Source of the DNA: Oceanidesulfovibrio indonesiensis
GTDB lineage: Bacteria; Desulfobacterota; Desulfovibrionia; Desulfovibrionales; Desulfovibrionaceae
Length of the DNA stretch: 64,000 nucleotides
Reading direction: 5' to 3'
NCBI RefSeq assembly: GCF_007625075.1
Contig: NZ_QMIE01000001.1
Coordinates: 394,848-458,847, forward strand
Each line of letters starts with the position of its first letter. Within the stretch, counting starts at the first letter, position 1. Position numbers and translations under genes: made by a program. Below the pieces are notes generated by a model. That model had not been told where the DNA came from. It worked only from the letters and a program-made list of their open reading frames with translations, and ran no database searches. This document shows positions 15,545 through 23,614 of the stretch, in pieces.

Positions 15545-16948
15545 CTACGCGGACGGCCGATCGAGCTGGCCTTGTGTGGATTGTTCGTCGGAAGACGTGT
15601 CGTCGTCAAGCGCATCTCCCGGGCGGGCAGGGGGCTCCGGAGCGGGAGCGAAAGCGCCCCCAGGTATCAGCTCGCCGAGGCCGGTGTGGTCGGTGAAGAC
15701 GCTCGCGAGCTTCCGGATTTCCCGGGTGTTGTCGAACACCTGCTCCACGCGTTTCCGCGCTTCCGGGATGATCTGCCCGCGCAGTTCCTGGTCCGTGAGC
15801 AGACGGTAGATGTTGGCGGCCAGGGCCGCCGGATTGCCGGATGGGCAGAGCAAACCGGTGGATTCGTGCTCCACAAGTTCCGGGATGCCGGAGACGTCCG
15901 TGGCGGCCACGGGCACGCCCATGGCCATGGCCTCGGCCACCACGTTGGGTATGCCGTCGCGGTCGCCGTTTTTGGCCACCTCGCAGCCGAGCACGAAACA
16001 GTCGGCCTTTTCGTACAGCCTGAGCACGCCGTCGTGGGCCAGGGTTCCGGCCAGATCCACACGCTCATTGATGGGGGATTCGTCGATGCGCTTCTTCAGC
16101 CTTCGCTTCAACTCGCCGTCGCCTACCAGGGTCCAGGTGAAGTCCACGCCGTCGTCAGCCAGCTTTTCCAGAGCCTCCAGGATGGTGAACAGACCTTTTT
16201 TGGGCACGAACCGCGCAACAGTGAGGATGGAGTATGGCGGCTCGGCATGGAGGTGGCGGCCGTTGGCCGAGAACAGGTCGAGGTCGATGCCATGGTAGAC
16301 GCAGGCCACGGGCTTGTCCGCAAAACCATGGTCGGCGGCGATCTTCTCCAGGGTGCGGCGGTTGTACTGCGTGCACGTGACCACGAAGGCGGCGCGGGCC
16401 ATTTTTTCGGCCACCCGATCGGGCTTCTGCGTGTAGATGTCCTTGGCGTGGGCGGTGAAGCTGAAGTCCAGCCCGGAGAGCACAGAGGCGTACTGCGCCA
16501 CGGACGTGGGCGAGTGGGCGAAGTGGGCGTGCAGGTGCGCGATGTTGGTGCGGGGCAGGAATTTGTGGACCAGCAAGCCGCCCTGGAGCAGGTGTTTTAT
16601 CGCAGCCTTTGTGCTGCTGGCGCCGGGCAGACGTTCCCGCAGCAGCCGTATGCCGGCGGCGTATCGCCTGGGATGCTTCAGGAAGAGCAGGATGTTGTGG
16701 TACAGAAATCGGTGCAGGTTGCGGTAGAGATGCTCGGGCAGGTAGCTCACCGATGCCTGAATGCGCCTGACGTTCTCGTGGGTGAAGGACTCCCTCGGCT
16801 TGCGCATGGAGATGATGTGGATGTCGAAGCCGAGTTCTTCGAGCAGCCGTATCTCGTTGGCGATGAAGGTTTCGGAAATGCGGGGATAGCCTTTGAGCAC
16901 GAGGCCCAGTTGCCGGCCCGCAGTTCGGGGCGCGGTTTTCCTGCTCAT
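15545..16948 (-). CDS. Family 4 glycosyltransferase (WcaL-like)
   Basis: A 467-aa GT-B enzyme. The N-terminal KGYPRISETFIANEI motif is characteristic of the colanic-acid WcaL/AmsK-like group. AHLHAHFAHSPT and FTAHAKDIY lie in the acceptor domain; the donor domain carries VARFVPKKGL, LVGDGELK and the catalytic AEAMAMGVPVAATDVSGIPELV block. The C-terminal ~40 residues are acidic and low in complexity. It overlaps the upstream 393-aa glycosyltransferase by 4 bp. Likely builds an exopolysaccharide or O-antigen unit; no Wzx/Wzy or ABC exporter is in the window. Confidence 0.88.
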   Translation of the reverse strand: MSRKTAPRTAGRQLGLVLKGYPRISETFIANEIRLLEELGFDIHIISMRKPRESFTHENVRRIQASVSYLPEHLYRNLHRFLYHNILLFLKHPRRYAAGIRLLRERLPGASSTKAAIKHLLQGGLLVHKFLPRTNIAHLHAHFAHSPTSVAQYASVLSGLDFSFTAHAKDIYTQKPDRVAEKMARAAFVVTCTQYNRRTLEKIAADHGFADKPVACVYHGIDLDLFSANGRHLHAEPPYSILTVARFVPKKGLFTILEALEKLADDGVDFTWTLVGDGELKRRLKKRIDESPINERVDLAGTLAHDGVLRLYEKADCFVLGCEVAKNGDRDGIPNVVAEAMAMGVPVAATDVSGIPELVEHESTGLLCPSGNPAALAANIYRLLTDQELRGQIIPEARKRVEQVFDNTREIRKLASVFTDHTGLGELIPGGAFAPAPEPPARPGDALDDDTSSDEQSTQGQLDRPSA

Positions 16949-18126
16949 GTCTCTTCCCTGCGGAAATCGGAGAGCCGCGAGCGCATGACCTCAAGGCCGG
17001 TCATGTCGAAGGCGTCTATGGCCTGACGCATGGGCTGCTGGGCCTCTATGGCGTCCATGACCGCCGTGTACAGGGATTCCGGGTCGAGGTCGCTCCAGGG
17101 CAGATAGCGGCACAGGCCGCGGTCCGAGAGCACCTGGGCGCGGATGCGCTGCTCCATGCGGGGCGATTCCCGCGGGATGATGAGCGAGGGCTTCTTGAGG
17201 GAAAGCGTCTCGCAGACCGTGTTGTAGCCGCCCATGGACACGATGATGTCCGCCTTGGCCATTTCCTTTTCGATCTTGCGCGAGAAACCCGTGAACAGAA
17301 CGCCCAGGGACCTGGCGCGCACGGCGATTTCGTCGCGCATGTCCGGGGGCAGGAATGGTCCCGAAATCATGGTGGACTTGAGCGGCGCGTCCGGATGATT
17401 CTCCAGCATGCGCAGGTAGGAGTCCAGCACCGGGTAACCGTCGCCGCCGCCGCCGGTGGTCACAACCACCTTGTGGCGGTCGTCGTTCTTCTCCAGCCGC
17501 CTGCCGAAGTGCCTGGGCGGCACGGCGCGGGGGATGTATCCGGTGAAGAGCATCTTTTTGCTGATGGCGTCCGGAATCCTGTACTCGGTGATGGGGTCGT
17601 AGATGTCCTGCGTGCCGTAGACCCATATTTCCGAGTAGAGGTCTTCGAGTGCGCGGTAGTACTCGCGCTGCATCCACTCCTGGATGGTGGATTCGGCGTC
17701 GTCCAGGATGTCCCGCAGGCCGAGGATGACCTTGGTGCCGGGACGCGTTTTCTTGAACCAGCGCAGGGTGGGCTCCACCTCGTTCTTCAGGCCCAGCGGC
17801 ACCTTGTCCACGATGAACAGCTTGGGGTCGAACGCGCGGGCCGTGGCCGTGATGATGTTGCGGCGGATGTGCAGCGCGTGCTTGGCGTTCACCTTGATGG
17901 AATGGGGCACGTAGACCGAGTTCGACTTCTTGATCATCCCGGGGATGCGCACGAAGTCCACACCTTCCGGAAAGGTGAAACGGCCCACGATGGGCGAGCC
18001 TGTGAGGATGAGGATATTGACCCCCGGTCCCAGCAGGTGGGACGCGATGGCCATGGTTCGCCGGATGTGTCCCAGACCGTAGGTGTCATGGGAGTACATG
18101 AGGATGTTGTAGGTGGACGGGGGCAT
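16945..18126 (-). CDS. MurG-like glycosyltransferase, first gene of the glycan operon
   Basis: A 393-aa GT-B protein. MYSHDTYGLGHIRRTM (11-26) is the MurG-like GxGHxxR acceptor loop, followed by an ILTGSPIVG Rossmann strand. The second domain has VVTTGGGGDGYP (phosphate loop) and IVSMGGYNTVCETLSLKKP, the MurG/UgtP-type UDP-sugar site. It shares architecture with the protein at 12529-13752. It is divergent from the methyltransferase gene at 18338, with ~210 bp between; no convincing sigma70 hexamer pair was found there on the minus strand. Confidence 0.83.
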   Translation of the reverse strand: MPPSTYNILMYSHDTYGLGHIRRTMAIASHLLGPGVNILILTGSPIVGRFTFPEGVDFVRIPGMIKKSNSVYVPHSIKVNAKHALHIRRNIITATARAFDPKLFIVDKVPLGLKNEVEPTLRWFKKTRPGTKVILGLRDILDDAESTIQEWMQREYYRALEDLYSEIWVYGTQDIYDPITEYRIPDAISKKMLFTGYIPRAVPPRHFGRRLEKNDDRHKVVVTTGGGGDGYPVLDSYLRMLENHPDAPLKSTMISGPFLPPDMRDEIAVRARSLGVLFTGFSRKIEKEMAKADIIVSMGGYNTVCETLSLKKPSLIIPRESPRMEQRIRAQVLSDRGLCRYLPWSDLDPESLYTAVMDAIEAQQPMRQAIDAFDMTGLEVMRSRLSDFRREET

Positions 18127-18337
18127 GGCGTCTCGCTGGGCATCGGATCGGCCGGCCGAGTTGGGTTCCTGTGTGGAATGCGCCGGCAGAACGGGGGGAC
18201 TCTATAAGGAATGACAGGCAGATGTCTACCGTCTGGGCGCAATTCCTTCGAGGCCCGCCACTCTTGACTTCGCAGGTCCTTTCTCTTAGCCATCTAGATT
18301 GGCCCACAAGACCTGCACCCAAACAATCAAGGATACC

Positions 18338-19057
18338 ATGGACGCTGCAGCACAGCAAAAACGGCTCGCGGAGCTCATTTCCAGCATCTCCCACCCGGAT
18401 CTCTGGCGGCCTGTGGAAGAAGTGGAGCAGGTCCTCGCCACCGGCTCCATCGAAGGGACCGGCGACCCCAACACCGAAGATTTTCTTTTGATCGACGTAA
18501 CCGGCAAGGAGATTCTCGATCTGGGCTGCAACGTTGGCTACTACTCCTACCTCGCGCTCAAGCGCGGCGCAAAGAACGTGGTGGGCGAGGACATTGTGCC
18601 AGAAGCCCTGGAAATAGCCCGCATCCTGGGCGACAAGCACGGCTGCGCCGGCGCCGAGTTCCGAAAGGGCAGCTTCTTCACCCGCAACGGCGAGAAGCAC
18701 GAGATGGTCTTCTTCCTGGACATCATCGGCAACAATTCCGTTCGCGAAGGGCGAGCCGTGGACCAGTTCGACGCTGCGGTGCGGCCCGTGGGCAAGGAGC
18801 TGGTCATCTCTTTGCGGCCGGTGTTCGTGCCGGAGCGGCACCTGGCCAACCTGAACGGCGCGCCGCCGCTGCCGCAGATATGGGCGGAGCTCGCGCAGAC
18901 GTACGGCGAGAAGTACTGCCGCGGCGACAGATTCCACTTTCTGGAATGGGCCGCGGACCGTCTGGGAGAGGGCTGGACCATAACCCCGCTGCCCACGCCG
19001 GAGATGGCGCACTCCATCCGCAAGCAGATATTCCACATCGTCCGCACCGACGGATAG
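18338..19057 (+). CDS. SAM-dependent methyltransferase (glycan or small-molecule)
   Basis: A 239-aa class I methyltransferase. Motif I is EILDLGCNVGYYS (~56-68), followed by an acidic motif II in VVGEDIVPEALEIA. The ATG at 18338 has AAGGA just upstream and is preferred over an in-frame TTG at 18299. It starts a plus-strand trio with an acyltransferase (16 bp later) and a CgeB-like glycosyltransferase, back to back with the glycan operon, so modification of a surface sugar is likely. The middle region (DIIGNNSVREGRAVDQ) is not from a family I can name. Confidence 0.8.
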   Translation: MDAAAQQKRLAELISSISHPDLWRPVEEVEQVLATGSIEGTGDPNTEDFLLIDVTGKEILDLGCNVGYYSYLALKRGAKNVVGEDIVPEALEIARILGDKHGCAGAEFRKGSFFTRNGEKHEMVFFLDIIGNNSVREGRAVDQFDAAVRPVGKELVISLRPVFVPERHLANLNGAPPLPQIWAELAQTYGEKYCRGDRFHFLEWAADRLGEGWTITPLPTPEMAHSIRKQIFHIVRTDG

Positions 19058-19073
19058 AGGCCGGGACGCGGCC

Positions 19074-19631
19074 ATGGTCAAGGTTCCCTACCTGAGCGAC
19101 ATCGCGGAGCACGACACCCGCCTGACCGCTGGCGAACACAGCTACGGCGAGATCGAGATCAACGGTTCGGGCGCGCATGTATACGTGGGCAGGTTCTGCT
19201 CCATCGCGGAGAACGTCCGCGCGGTGATCGTGGGACACAACCTGGACCACGTCTCCACCTATCCATTCAACGCCCTGTTCCATGACTGGCCCGAGGCGCG
19301 GGAGCTCTCCGGCCACCCTGTGTGCAAGGGAGATATCGTTATCGGGAACGACGTCTGGCTGGGGCAGGACGTGCTCCTCCTGGGCGGCGTGACCATAGGC
19401 GACGGCGCCGTGGTTGGCGCGGGAGCGGTGGTCAGCAAGGACGTGCCGCCATACGCCGTGGCGGTCGGGAATCCGGCCCGGGTGGTGAAGCGCCGGTTCT
19501 CCGATTCCGAGATCGAGACGCTGCTGCGCATCCGCTGGTGGGACTGGCCGCTGGAGAAGGTTCGCGCCAACGTCCATCTGCTCATGAGCGGAGACGTGGG
19601 CGCACTGGTCCGGGTCGCGGAGCAGCCATGA
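19074..19631 (+). CDS. CatB/Vat-like hexapeptide-repeat acyltransferase
   Basis: A 185-aa left-handed beta-helix acyltransferase. Hexapeptide repeats run through DIVIGNDVWLGQDVLLLGGVTIGDGAVVGAGAVV, ending in the typical PPYAVAVGNPARVVKRRF. The VGHNLDHVSTYPF segment carries the catalytic His of xenobiotic acetyltransferase-type enzymes. Although related to chloramphenicol acetyltransferases, family members beside glycosyltransferases usually O-acetylate sugars, which fits here. It overlaps the next gene by 4 bp (ATGA). Confidence 0.9.
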   Translation: MVKVPYLSDIAEHDTRLTAGEHSYGEIEINGSGAHVYVGRFCSIAENVRAVIVGHNLDHVSTYPFNALFHDWPEARELSGHPVCKGDIVIGNDVWLGQDVLLLGGVTIGDGAVVGAGAVVSKDVPPYAVAVGNPARVVKRRFSDSEIETLLRIRWWDWPLEKVRANVHLLMSGDVGALVRVAEQP

Positions 19632-20554
19632 CCTCGTTCGTTCCCGAGGCGGCCCTGTCACTCGGCGTTGTCGCGGAGCGCAAATATTTTCTGCCCTACC
19701 GGGACGCCATGGTCCGCGCGGTGAACGACGAAGGATTCGAGGCTCGCGCGCTCACGGACATCGACTACGAAAACCATGGCGACCTGGACGCATTCCTCGT
19801 CATCGGTCCGCATAAGTACCGCGGCAGGTTGAAGCATCACGACAGGCACATCTTCGCCGCCGTACAGACCGAGCAGTTCCCCACGCCAGAAGCCGGCGCG
19901 TACACGTTCGGCAAGGAACGTTACGCGATCTTTCAGGAATTTGCGCCCGAATACGATGTGATCTTCGAGTGGCACCGCAACACGGCGCGGTTCCTGGCGA
20001 AACGTTATGGCCACATCGTCTGGCTGCCGTATGGGAGCTTCGGAGAGATGCTGTACCCGGAGTGCGAGTCCGGCGCGGAACGCGAACCCGAGTACGATTT
20101 CGTGTTCATCGGCGCGCTGGGAGGCGTTGACGGCAGGCGGGACAAGCTTATCGACGCGCTGGCCACACGCTGGTCCATCCACCCGGAAAGCCAGGGCGTG
20201 TGGGGCGCTAAAAAGGGCAGGGCGCTGGCGAACTCGCGCATCGCCCTGAACATCCACTTCGACCACGGCGCCACGTTCGAGTCCCCACGGCTGTTCGAAT
20301 ACCTCTCCAACGGCCGGTTCACCCTCTCGGAGACAGCCGCCGACCCGCACCCGTTTGTGGAGGGCCGGGACTACGCCGCCTTCTTCGCCAATCAGCTGGT
20401 GGACAAGGCCGCGTGGTGGCTGGACCACCCGGAAGAGCGGGCTCGCGTGGCCGCGCAGGGCAGGGAGACGGCGCATCGCCATCCCATCGAAAAATCGGCG
20501 CGCGCGGTCATCCGCCGGCTGCTCGTGGAGAAGGCGCGGCGGAAGATGTCGTAA
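19628..20554 (+). CDS. CgeB-like glycosyltransferase
   Basis: A 308-aa protein starting at the ATG that overlaps the acyltransferase stop. The C-terminal half contains ANSRIALNIHFDHGATFESPRLFEYLSNGRFTLSE, the hallmark of CgeB/Glyco_trans_1_2 glycosyltransferases (nucleotide-sugar domain), followed by a final alpha-helical region. The N-terminal half is variable and should bind the acceptor. It is the last gene of the plus-strand trio; composition turns markedly AT-rich right after its stop codon. Confidence 0.8.
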   Translation: MTSFVPEAALSLGVVAERKYFLPYRDAMVRAVNDEGFEARALTDIDYENHGDLDAFLVIGPHKYRGRLKHHDRHIFAAVQTEQFPTPEAGAYTFGKERYAIFQEFAPEYDVIFEWHRNTARFLAKRYGHIVWLPYGSFGEMLYPECESGAEREPEYDFVFIGALGGVDGRRDKLIDALATRWSIHPESQGVWGAKKGRALANSRIALNIHFDHGATFESPRLFEYLSNGRFTLSETAADPHPFVEGRDYAAFFANQLVDKAAWWLDHPEERARVAAQGRETAHRHPIEKSARAVIRRLLVEKARRKMS

Positions 20555-20620
20555 GGTGTATTGTTCTGGCTCTTTATATTAGCTGTGCAATGGCGGTAAG
20601 TGTATGGACGAGAATGATTT

Positions 20621-20857
20621 TTGACTTTGTTGTTAAGGCTCATCCTGGTAGCGTTATTGTCAGCAGGTAGTGCTATTGCTCTCTTTCAGTCCTTCGGGAA
20701 GAAATTGATAGAGTCAAAATTTAATAAAGAGCTTGAAGCATTCAAAGCACAGAGCCAAAAAGAATTAGAATTGTTTAAACCGCATAATATTTATGAGTTT
20801 AATGTTTTGACAACGCGCAAGGTAAAGTGGATAGAGAAAGAGCAGGATGTTCTTTAA
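20621..20857 (+). pseudogene. Truncated one-helix coiled-coil membrane protein remnant
   Basis: A 78-codon open frame with a TTG start and no good ribosome site. It encodes one hydrophobic helix (LLLRLILVALLSAGSAIALF) and the start of a charged coiled coil (KFNKELEAFKAQSQKELELF), then stops abruptly after KWIEKEQDVL. Proteins of this pattern are usually much longer, so this looks like the 5-prime end of a decayed gene. The stretch is clearly AT-richer than its flanks, suggesting horizontal origin together with the adjacent toxin-antitoxin pair. Expression is doubtful. Confidence 0.45.
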
Positions 20858-20923
20858 CGCTCGATCGCAGCGCATTACTATTCAGAATGTATATTTTATT
20901 CAGGTTTCAACAGTGTCCAATCC

Positions 20924-21256
20924 TTAACTCAGAATAGGAACCAGTCGCGCCAAAGCCTCGTTCACCAACTCCTCACTGGCGCGGCCTTTGACGACAAGGT
21001 TTCGCGCCTGCCAGTCCAGGCTCCGGGTCTGATCCACCAGGACCACTCCATAGCATCGTTCGCCCTCTGGAATGGGCACCTCGAAAGGATAGCCTTTTTG
21101 CTGCTTGGTGATGGGGGCTGCAAAAGCAAACCCCGTGATCTGGTTGAATTTCTGGGGCGACAAGACCAGGGCGAAGCGTTCTCCCTGTTGCTCGTGGCCG
21201 GCTTGGGGATTGAAGTCGAGGTGCACGAAGTCTCCGCGATCAGGAATGCTGGTCAC
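20924..21256 (-). CDS. mazF: MazF/PemK-type endoribonuclease toxin
   Basis: A 110-aa toxin. The opening PDRGDFVHLDFNPQAGHEQQGERFALVLSP is the MazF/ChpBK signature (RGD, GHEQ, RPxLVLS-like), and VPIPEGERCYGVVLVDQTRSLDW supplies the second conserved block with the catalytic-region Arg and the DQxRSLD motif. Family members cleave mRNA at short motifs when freed from their antitoxin. The start overlaps the antitoxin stop by 4 bp. It is full length with no missing motif, so likely active. Confidence 0.93.
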   Translation of the reverse strand: MTSIPDRGDFVHLDFNPQAGHEQQGERFALVLSPQKFNQITGFAFAAPITKQQKGYPFEVPIPEGERCYGVVLVDQTRSLDWQARNLVVKGRASEELVNEALARLVPILS

Positions 21257-21504
21257 AGAATTTCCCTGCCCTTGGGAGTTCCCCAGTCAACAGCGTCGTG
21301 CTTGTTTTCTTCCGTAACCTGATCGAGCAGCTCGTTCAGCGTATATTTCGGCGTCTTTTGCACTTTTTTGAGATACAGCCCGTCTTCCGAGACTTCGATG
21401 CGCACGGCGTCGCCAGCCTTGAGCCCCAGCGTATCCGCAGTTCCTTTTGGAATGCGCAGGCCCAGGCTGTTGCCCCAACGTGCAATGGTAGTATCCGTGG
21501 ACAT
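21253..21504 (-). CDS. mazE: MazE-type antitoxin (AbrB/SpoVT DNA-binding fold)
   Basis: An 83-aa protein. Residues 1-48 form a swapped-hairpin AbrB domain (IARWGNSLGLRIPKGTADTLGLKAGD), and the acidic C-terminal ~35 residues (LDQVTEENKHDAVDWG) should wrap the toxin. AAGGAA stands six bases before the ATG. The promoter TTGACC-17-TATACA lies just upstream with its -10 inside a perfect palindrome, so autoregulation by MazE or MazEF is expected. Confidence 0.93.
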   Translation of the reverse strand: MSTDTTIARWGNSLGLRIPKGTADTLGLKAGDAVRIEVSEDGLYLKKVQKTPKYTLNELLDQVTEENKHDAVDWGTPKGREIL

Positions 21505-21530
21505 GACAATTCCTTGTTTTTTAAACCATA

Positions 21531-21547
21531 GATATACACTGTATATC
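21531..21547. promoter_or_regulatory. Palindromic mazEF operator
   Basis: GATATACA and TGTATATC form a perfect 8+1+8 palindrome centred at 21539, 27 bp upstream of the mazE start. It covers the -10 hexamer of the minus-strand promoter, the usual arrangement for a toxin-antitoxin autorepressor site. Confidence 0.75.
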
Positions 21548-21568
21548 CGTCAGGCTCCCACCGGTCAA
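21540..21568 (-). promoter_or_regulatory. sigma70 promoter of mazEF
   Basis: On the minus strand TTGACC (21563-21568) and TATACA (21540-21545) are separated by exactly 17 bp. Transcription would start near 21533 and read through the operator into mazE. Confidence 0.75.
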
Positions 21569-21618
21569 CCGATTTCACAATTCACATACCATCGAGAATA
21601 GTTTTGCTCTCAAAAAGC

Positions 21619-21672
21619 TTGACTTTCAAACTATCTCGGAGTTAGGAGTTTTCCACTTACTTTGAAAGTCAA
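21619..21672. repeat. 12-bp inverted repeat upstream of the metal ATPase
   Basis: TTGACTTTCAAA (21619-21630) and TTTGAAAGTCAA (21661-21672) are perfect inverted repeats 30 bp apart. A direct repeat is superimposed: TCAAAC followed by CGGAGTTAGGA (21626-21647) recurs as TCAAAC followed by CGGAGTTGGGA (21669-21688), the second copy being the ATPase ribosome-binding site. A metal-responsive operator or an mRNA stem-loop is possible. Confidence 0.5.
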
Positions 21673-21688
21673 ACAATCGGAGTTGGGA

Positions 21689-23530
21689 ATGATCGGGCGA
21701 CATGGCAATCTGCACGTCTACAGGGAGCTTTTTCAATCCAAGGATTTTTACAGGGTTCTGGCAGGGGCGCTGCTCATCCCCATAGCCTACCTGTTCGAGA
21801 ACACGGCAGTGCCCGCGGCGCCCTCGCTTTCGTTCGGCGACGTGCTGCTGCTCGCCTCCATCGCGATCAATGGCTTGCCCATCATCATCGAGGCCGCCAA
21901 AGGGCTGATGGCCAGAGAGATAAATGTGGACGAACTGGTGAGCATCGCCATTATCGCCTGCATCATCAACGGCTACTATGCAGAGGGGGCCATAGTCAGC
22001 GCCATCATGGTTATTGGCGCGCTGGTGGAGGAGGCGGTCAGCGACAGCGCCAGAAACTCCATCCGCGCACTGGTGGAAGTGACCCCGGAAACGGCAGTGC
22101 TGGAGGTGCGCGGCGCAGAAAAGCCAGTCGCCGTCAAGGACGTGAAACGAGGCGACATCCTGGTCATTCGCGCGGGGGACACCATCCCTGTTGATGGAAC
22201 CGTCATCGAGGGTGGGACTTCGGTGAACGAGGCGTCCATCACCGGCGAGTCCATCCCGATCGTTAAAAGCCTGCATGACGAGGTGTACGCCGGCACGATC
22301 AGCGTGGACGGGTTTATCAGGGTCCGCGCCGAGCGCGTGGGCGAGGACTCCACGATCGGACGCATCATCCAGATGGTGCAGGTTGCAGAGCAGCAAAAGA
22401 CAGAAAGCGCCAAGATCGTGGACAAGTACGCTACCTGGTTCACCCCGATTATTCTGGCAATAGCCGCACTGACATATATTGTGACCAAAGACATTAGCCG
22501 TGCCATCACAATGCTGATAGTGGGATGTCCGTGCTCTTTCCTGCTGGCGAGCCCTGTATCCACAGTTGCAGCCATTGGCCGGGCCGCGAAGGCCGGCATT
22601 CTGGTCAAGGGCGGGAAGTATCTGGAGCACATCGCGACCGCATCCGGATACTTTTTCGACAAGACAGGGACCATCACCCAGGGGGAACCGGAAATCGTGG
22701 AAATCCACACCACCGACGGATATTCCAGGGAGGGACTTCTCGCCGTGGCGGCGGCTATCGAGAAATGCAGCCTGCATCCTCTGGGAATCGCCATCGTGGA
22801 AACGGCGGAATCGATGAGCCTCGAACTGCCCAAGGCAACGGAAATACACACTGTGGCGGGGCGTGGCATTTCCGGCCGAATCGCGGAGCAGTACGTGGAA
22901 ATCTCCACGAGCCAGGAATCCGACGACAGGGGCTATACCAATGTGGACGTCATCGTGGACGGCGATGTCTGCGGCACCATCAGTTTTCTGGACAGGCCCA
23001 GAAAGACTGCGGAAAAAACCATACGGGAATTGCGGGCCGAAGGGGTCGACGACATTCTCATAATATCCGGCGACCAACTGCCCTCAGTGCGCAAGGTTGC
23101 ACAGGATGTCGGCATCCAACAGTTTTACGCCACCCAGAAACCGGACGAGAAGCTCGACAAGATCAAGTCATACACCAAGGGCGAGGTGGTCTACATCGGC
23201 GACGGCATCAACGACGCTCCGGCTTTGAAAGCGGCTTCAATCGGCATTGCCATGGGGCTGCGCGGCGCGGATGTTGCGCTGGAGACGGCCGATATAGTCC
23301 TCATGAACGACCGGCTGGATCAGTTGCCCTTTCTGATTCGTCTCGGGCGCAGAATGTCCCGCATCATCAAGATCAACATTCTGCTCAGCTTCGGAATCAA
23401 CGCCGTGGCTCTGGTCGCCAGTTTCTACGGGCTGCTCACCCCCATCCTCGGCGCGATAACGCACAACATCGGCTCTGTGCTTGTGGTGTGCCTCGCCACA
23501 TCCATAAGCTTTACCAAAGAAAGCAAATAG
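21689..23530 (+). CDS. Heavy-metal-translocating P1B-type ATPase (CPC motif)
   Basis: A 613-aa ATPase from the ATG at 21689, preceded by GGAG six bases upstream; an in-frame TTG at 21662 would add nine residues. It has the actuator TGES (185-188), the membrane metal site CPC (280-282), phosphorylation site DKTGT (D324), the SLHPLG nucleotide motif and the hinge GDGINDAP. There is no N-terminal heavy-metal-binding domain and no His-rich region, so it is shorter than CopA or ZntA. The last helix reads ITHNIGSVLVV, not the Cu(I) or Zn consensus, so the metal is uncertain. It stands alone, without a visible regulator or chaperone, within the AT-richer patch. Confidence 0.9.
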   Translation: MIGRHGNLHVYRELFQSKDFYRVLAGALLIPIAYLFENTAVPAAPSLSFGDVLLLASIAINGLPIIIEAAKGLMAREINVDELVSIAIIACIINGYYAEGAIVSAIMVIGALVEEAVSDSARNSIRALVEVTPETAVLEVRGAEKPVAVKDVKRGDILVIRAGDTIPVDGTVIEGGTSVNEASITGESIPIVKSLHDEVYAGTISVDGFIRVRAERVGEDSTIGRIIQMVQVAEQQKTESAKIVDKYATWFTPIILAIAALTYIVTKDISRAITMLIVGCPCSFLLASPVSTVAAIGRAAKAGILVKGGKYLEHIATASGYFFDKTGTITQGEPEIVEIHTTDGYSREGLLAVAAAIEKCSLHPLGIAIVETAESMSLELPKATEIHTVAGRGISGRIAEQYVEISTSQESDDRGYTNVDVIVDGDVCGTISFLDRPRKTAEKTIRELRAEGVDDILIISGDQLPSVRKVAQDVGIQQFYATQKPDEKLDKIKSYTKGEVVYIGDGINDAPALKAASIGIAMGLRGADVALETADIVLMNDRLDQLPFLIRLGRRMSRIIKINILLSFGINAVALVASFYGLLTPILGAITHNIGSVLVVCLATSISFTKESK

Positions 23531-23535
23531 CGTTG

Positions 23536-23580
23536 CGAGGGCTTGGGGAAAGGACAGGTTTCCCAGGCCCTCACGCTTTG
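23536..23580 (+). terminator. Hairpin terminator after the metal ATPase
   Basis: GCGAGGGC followed by a near-perfect match of TTGGGGAAA to TTTCCCAG and the closing GGCCCTCACGC form a long stem with a small loop (GGACAGG), starting six bases after the stop codon and followed by CTTTGAG. The U-run is short. Confidence 0.55.
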
Positions 23581-23614
23581 AGCTTCTGGCCGGCTTTCCC
23601 GGCCCTGTATGAAC

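Noticed and set aside
14477..17026. 849-codon plus-strand open frame antisense to the glycosyltransferases
   Set aside because: It is an antisense shadow in GC-rich DNA. The minus-strand genes carry all recognisable domains and tight overlaps; the translated shadow has no domain.
18127..18337. Divergent promoter between the methyltransferase and MurG-like genes
   Set aside because: TTGACT at 18264 lacks a matching -10 at 16-18 bp and the minus strand shows only TTATAG without a -35; too weak to list as a feature.
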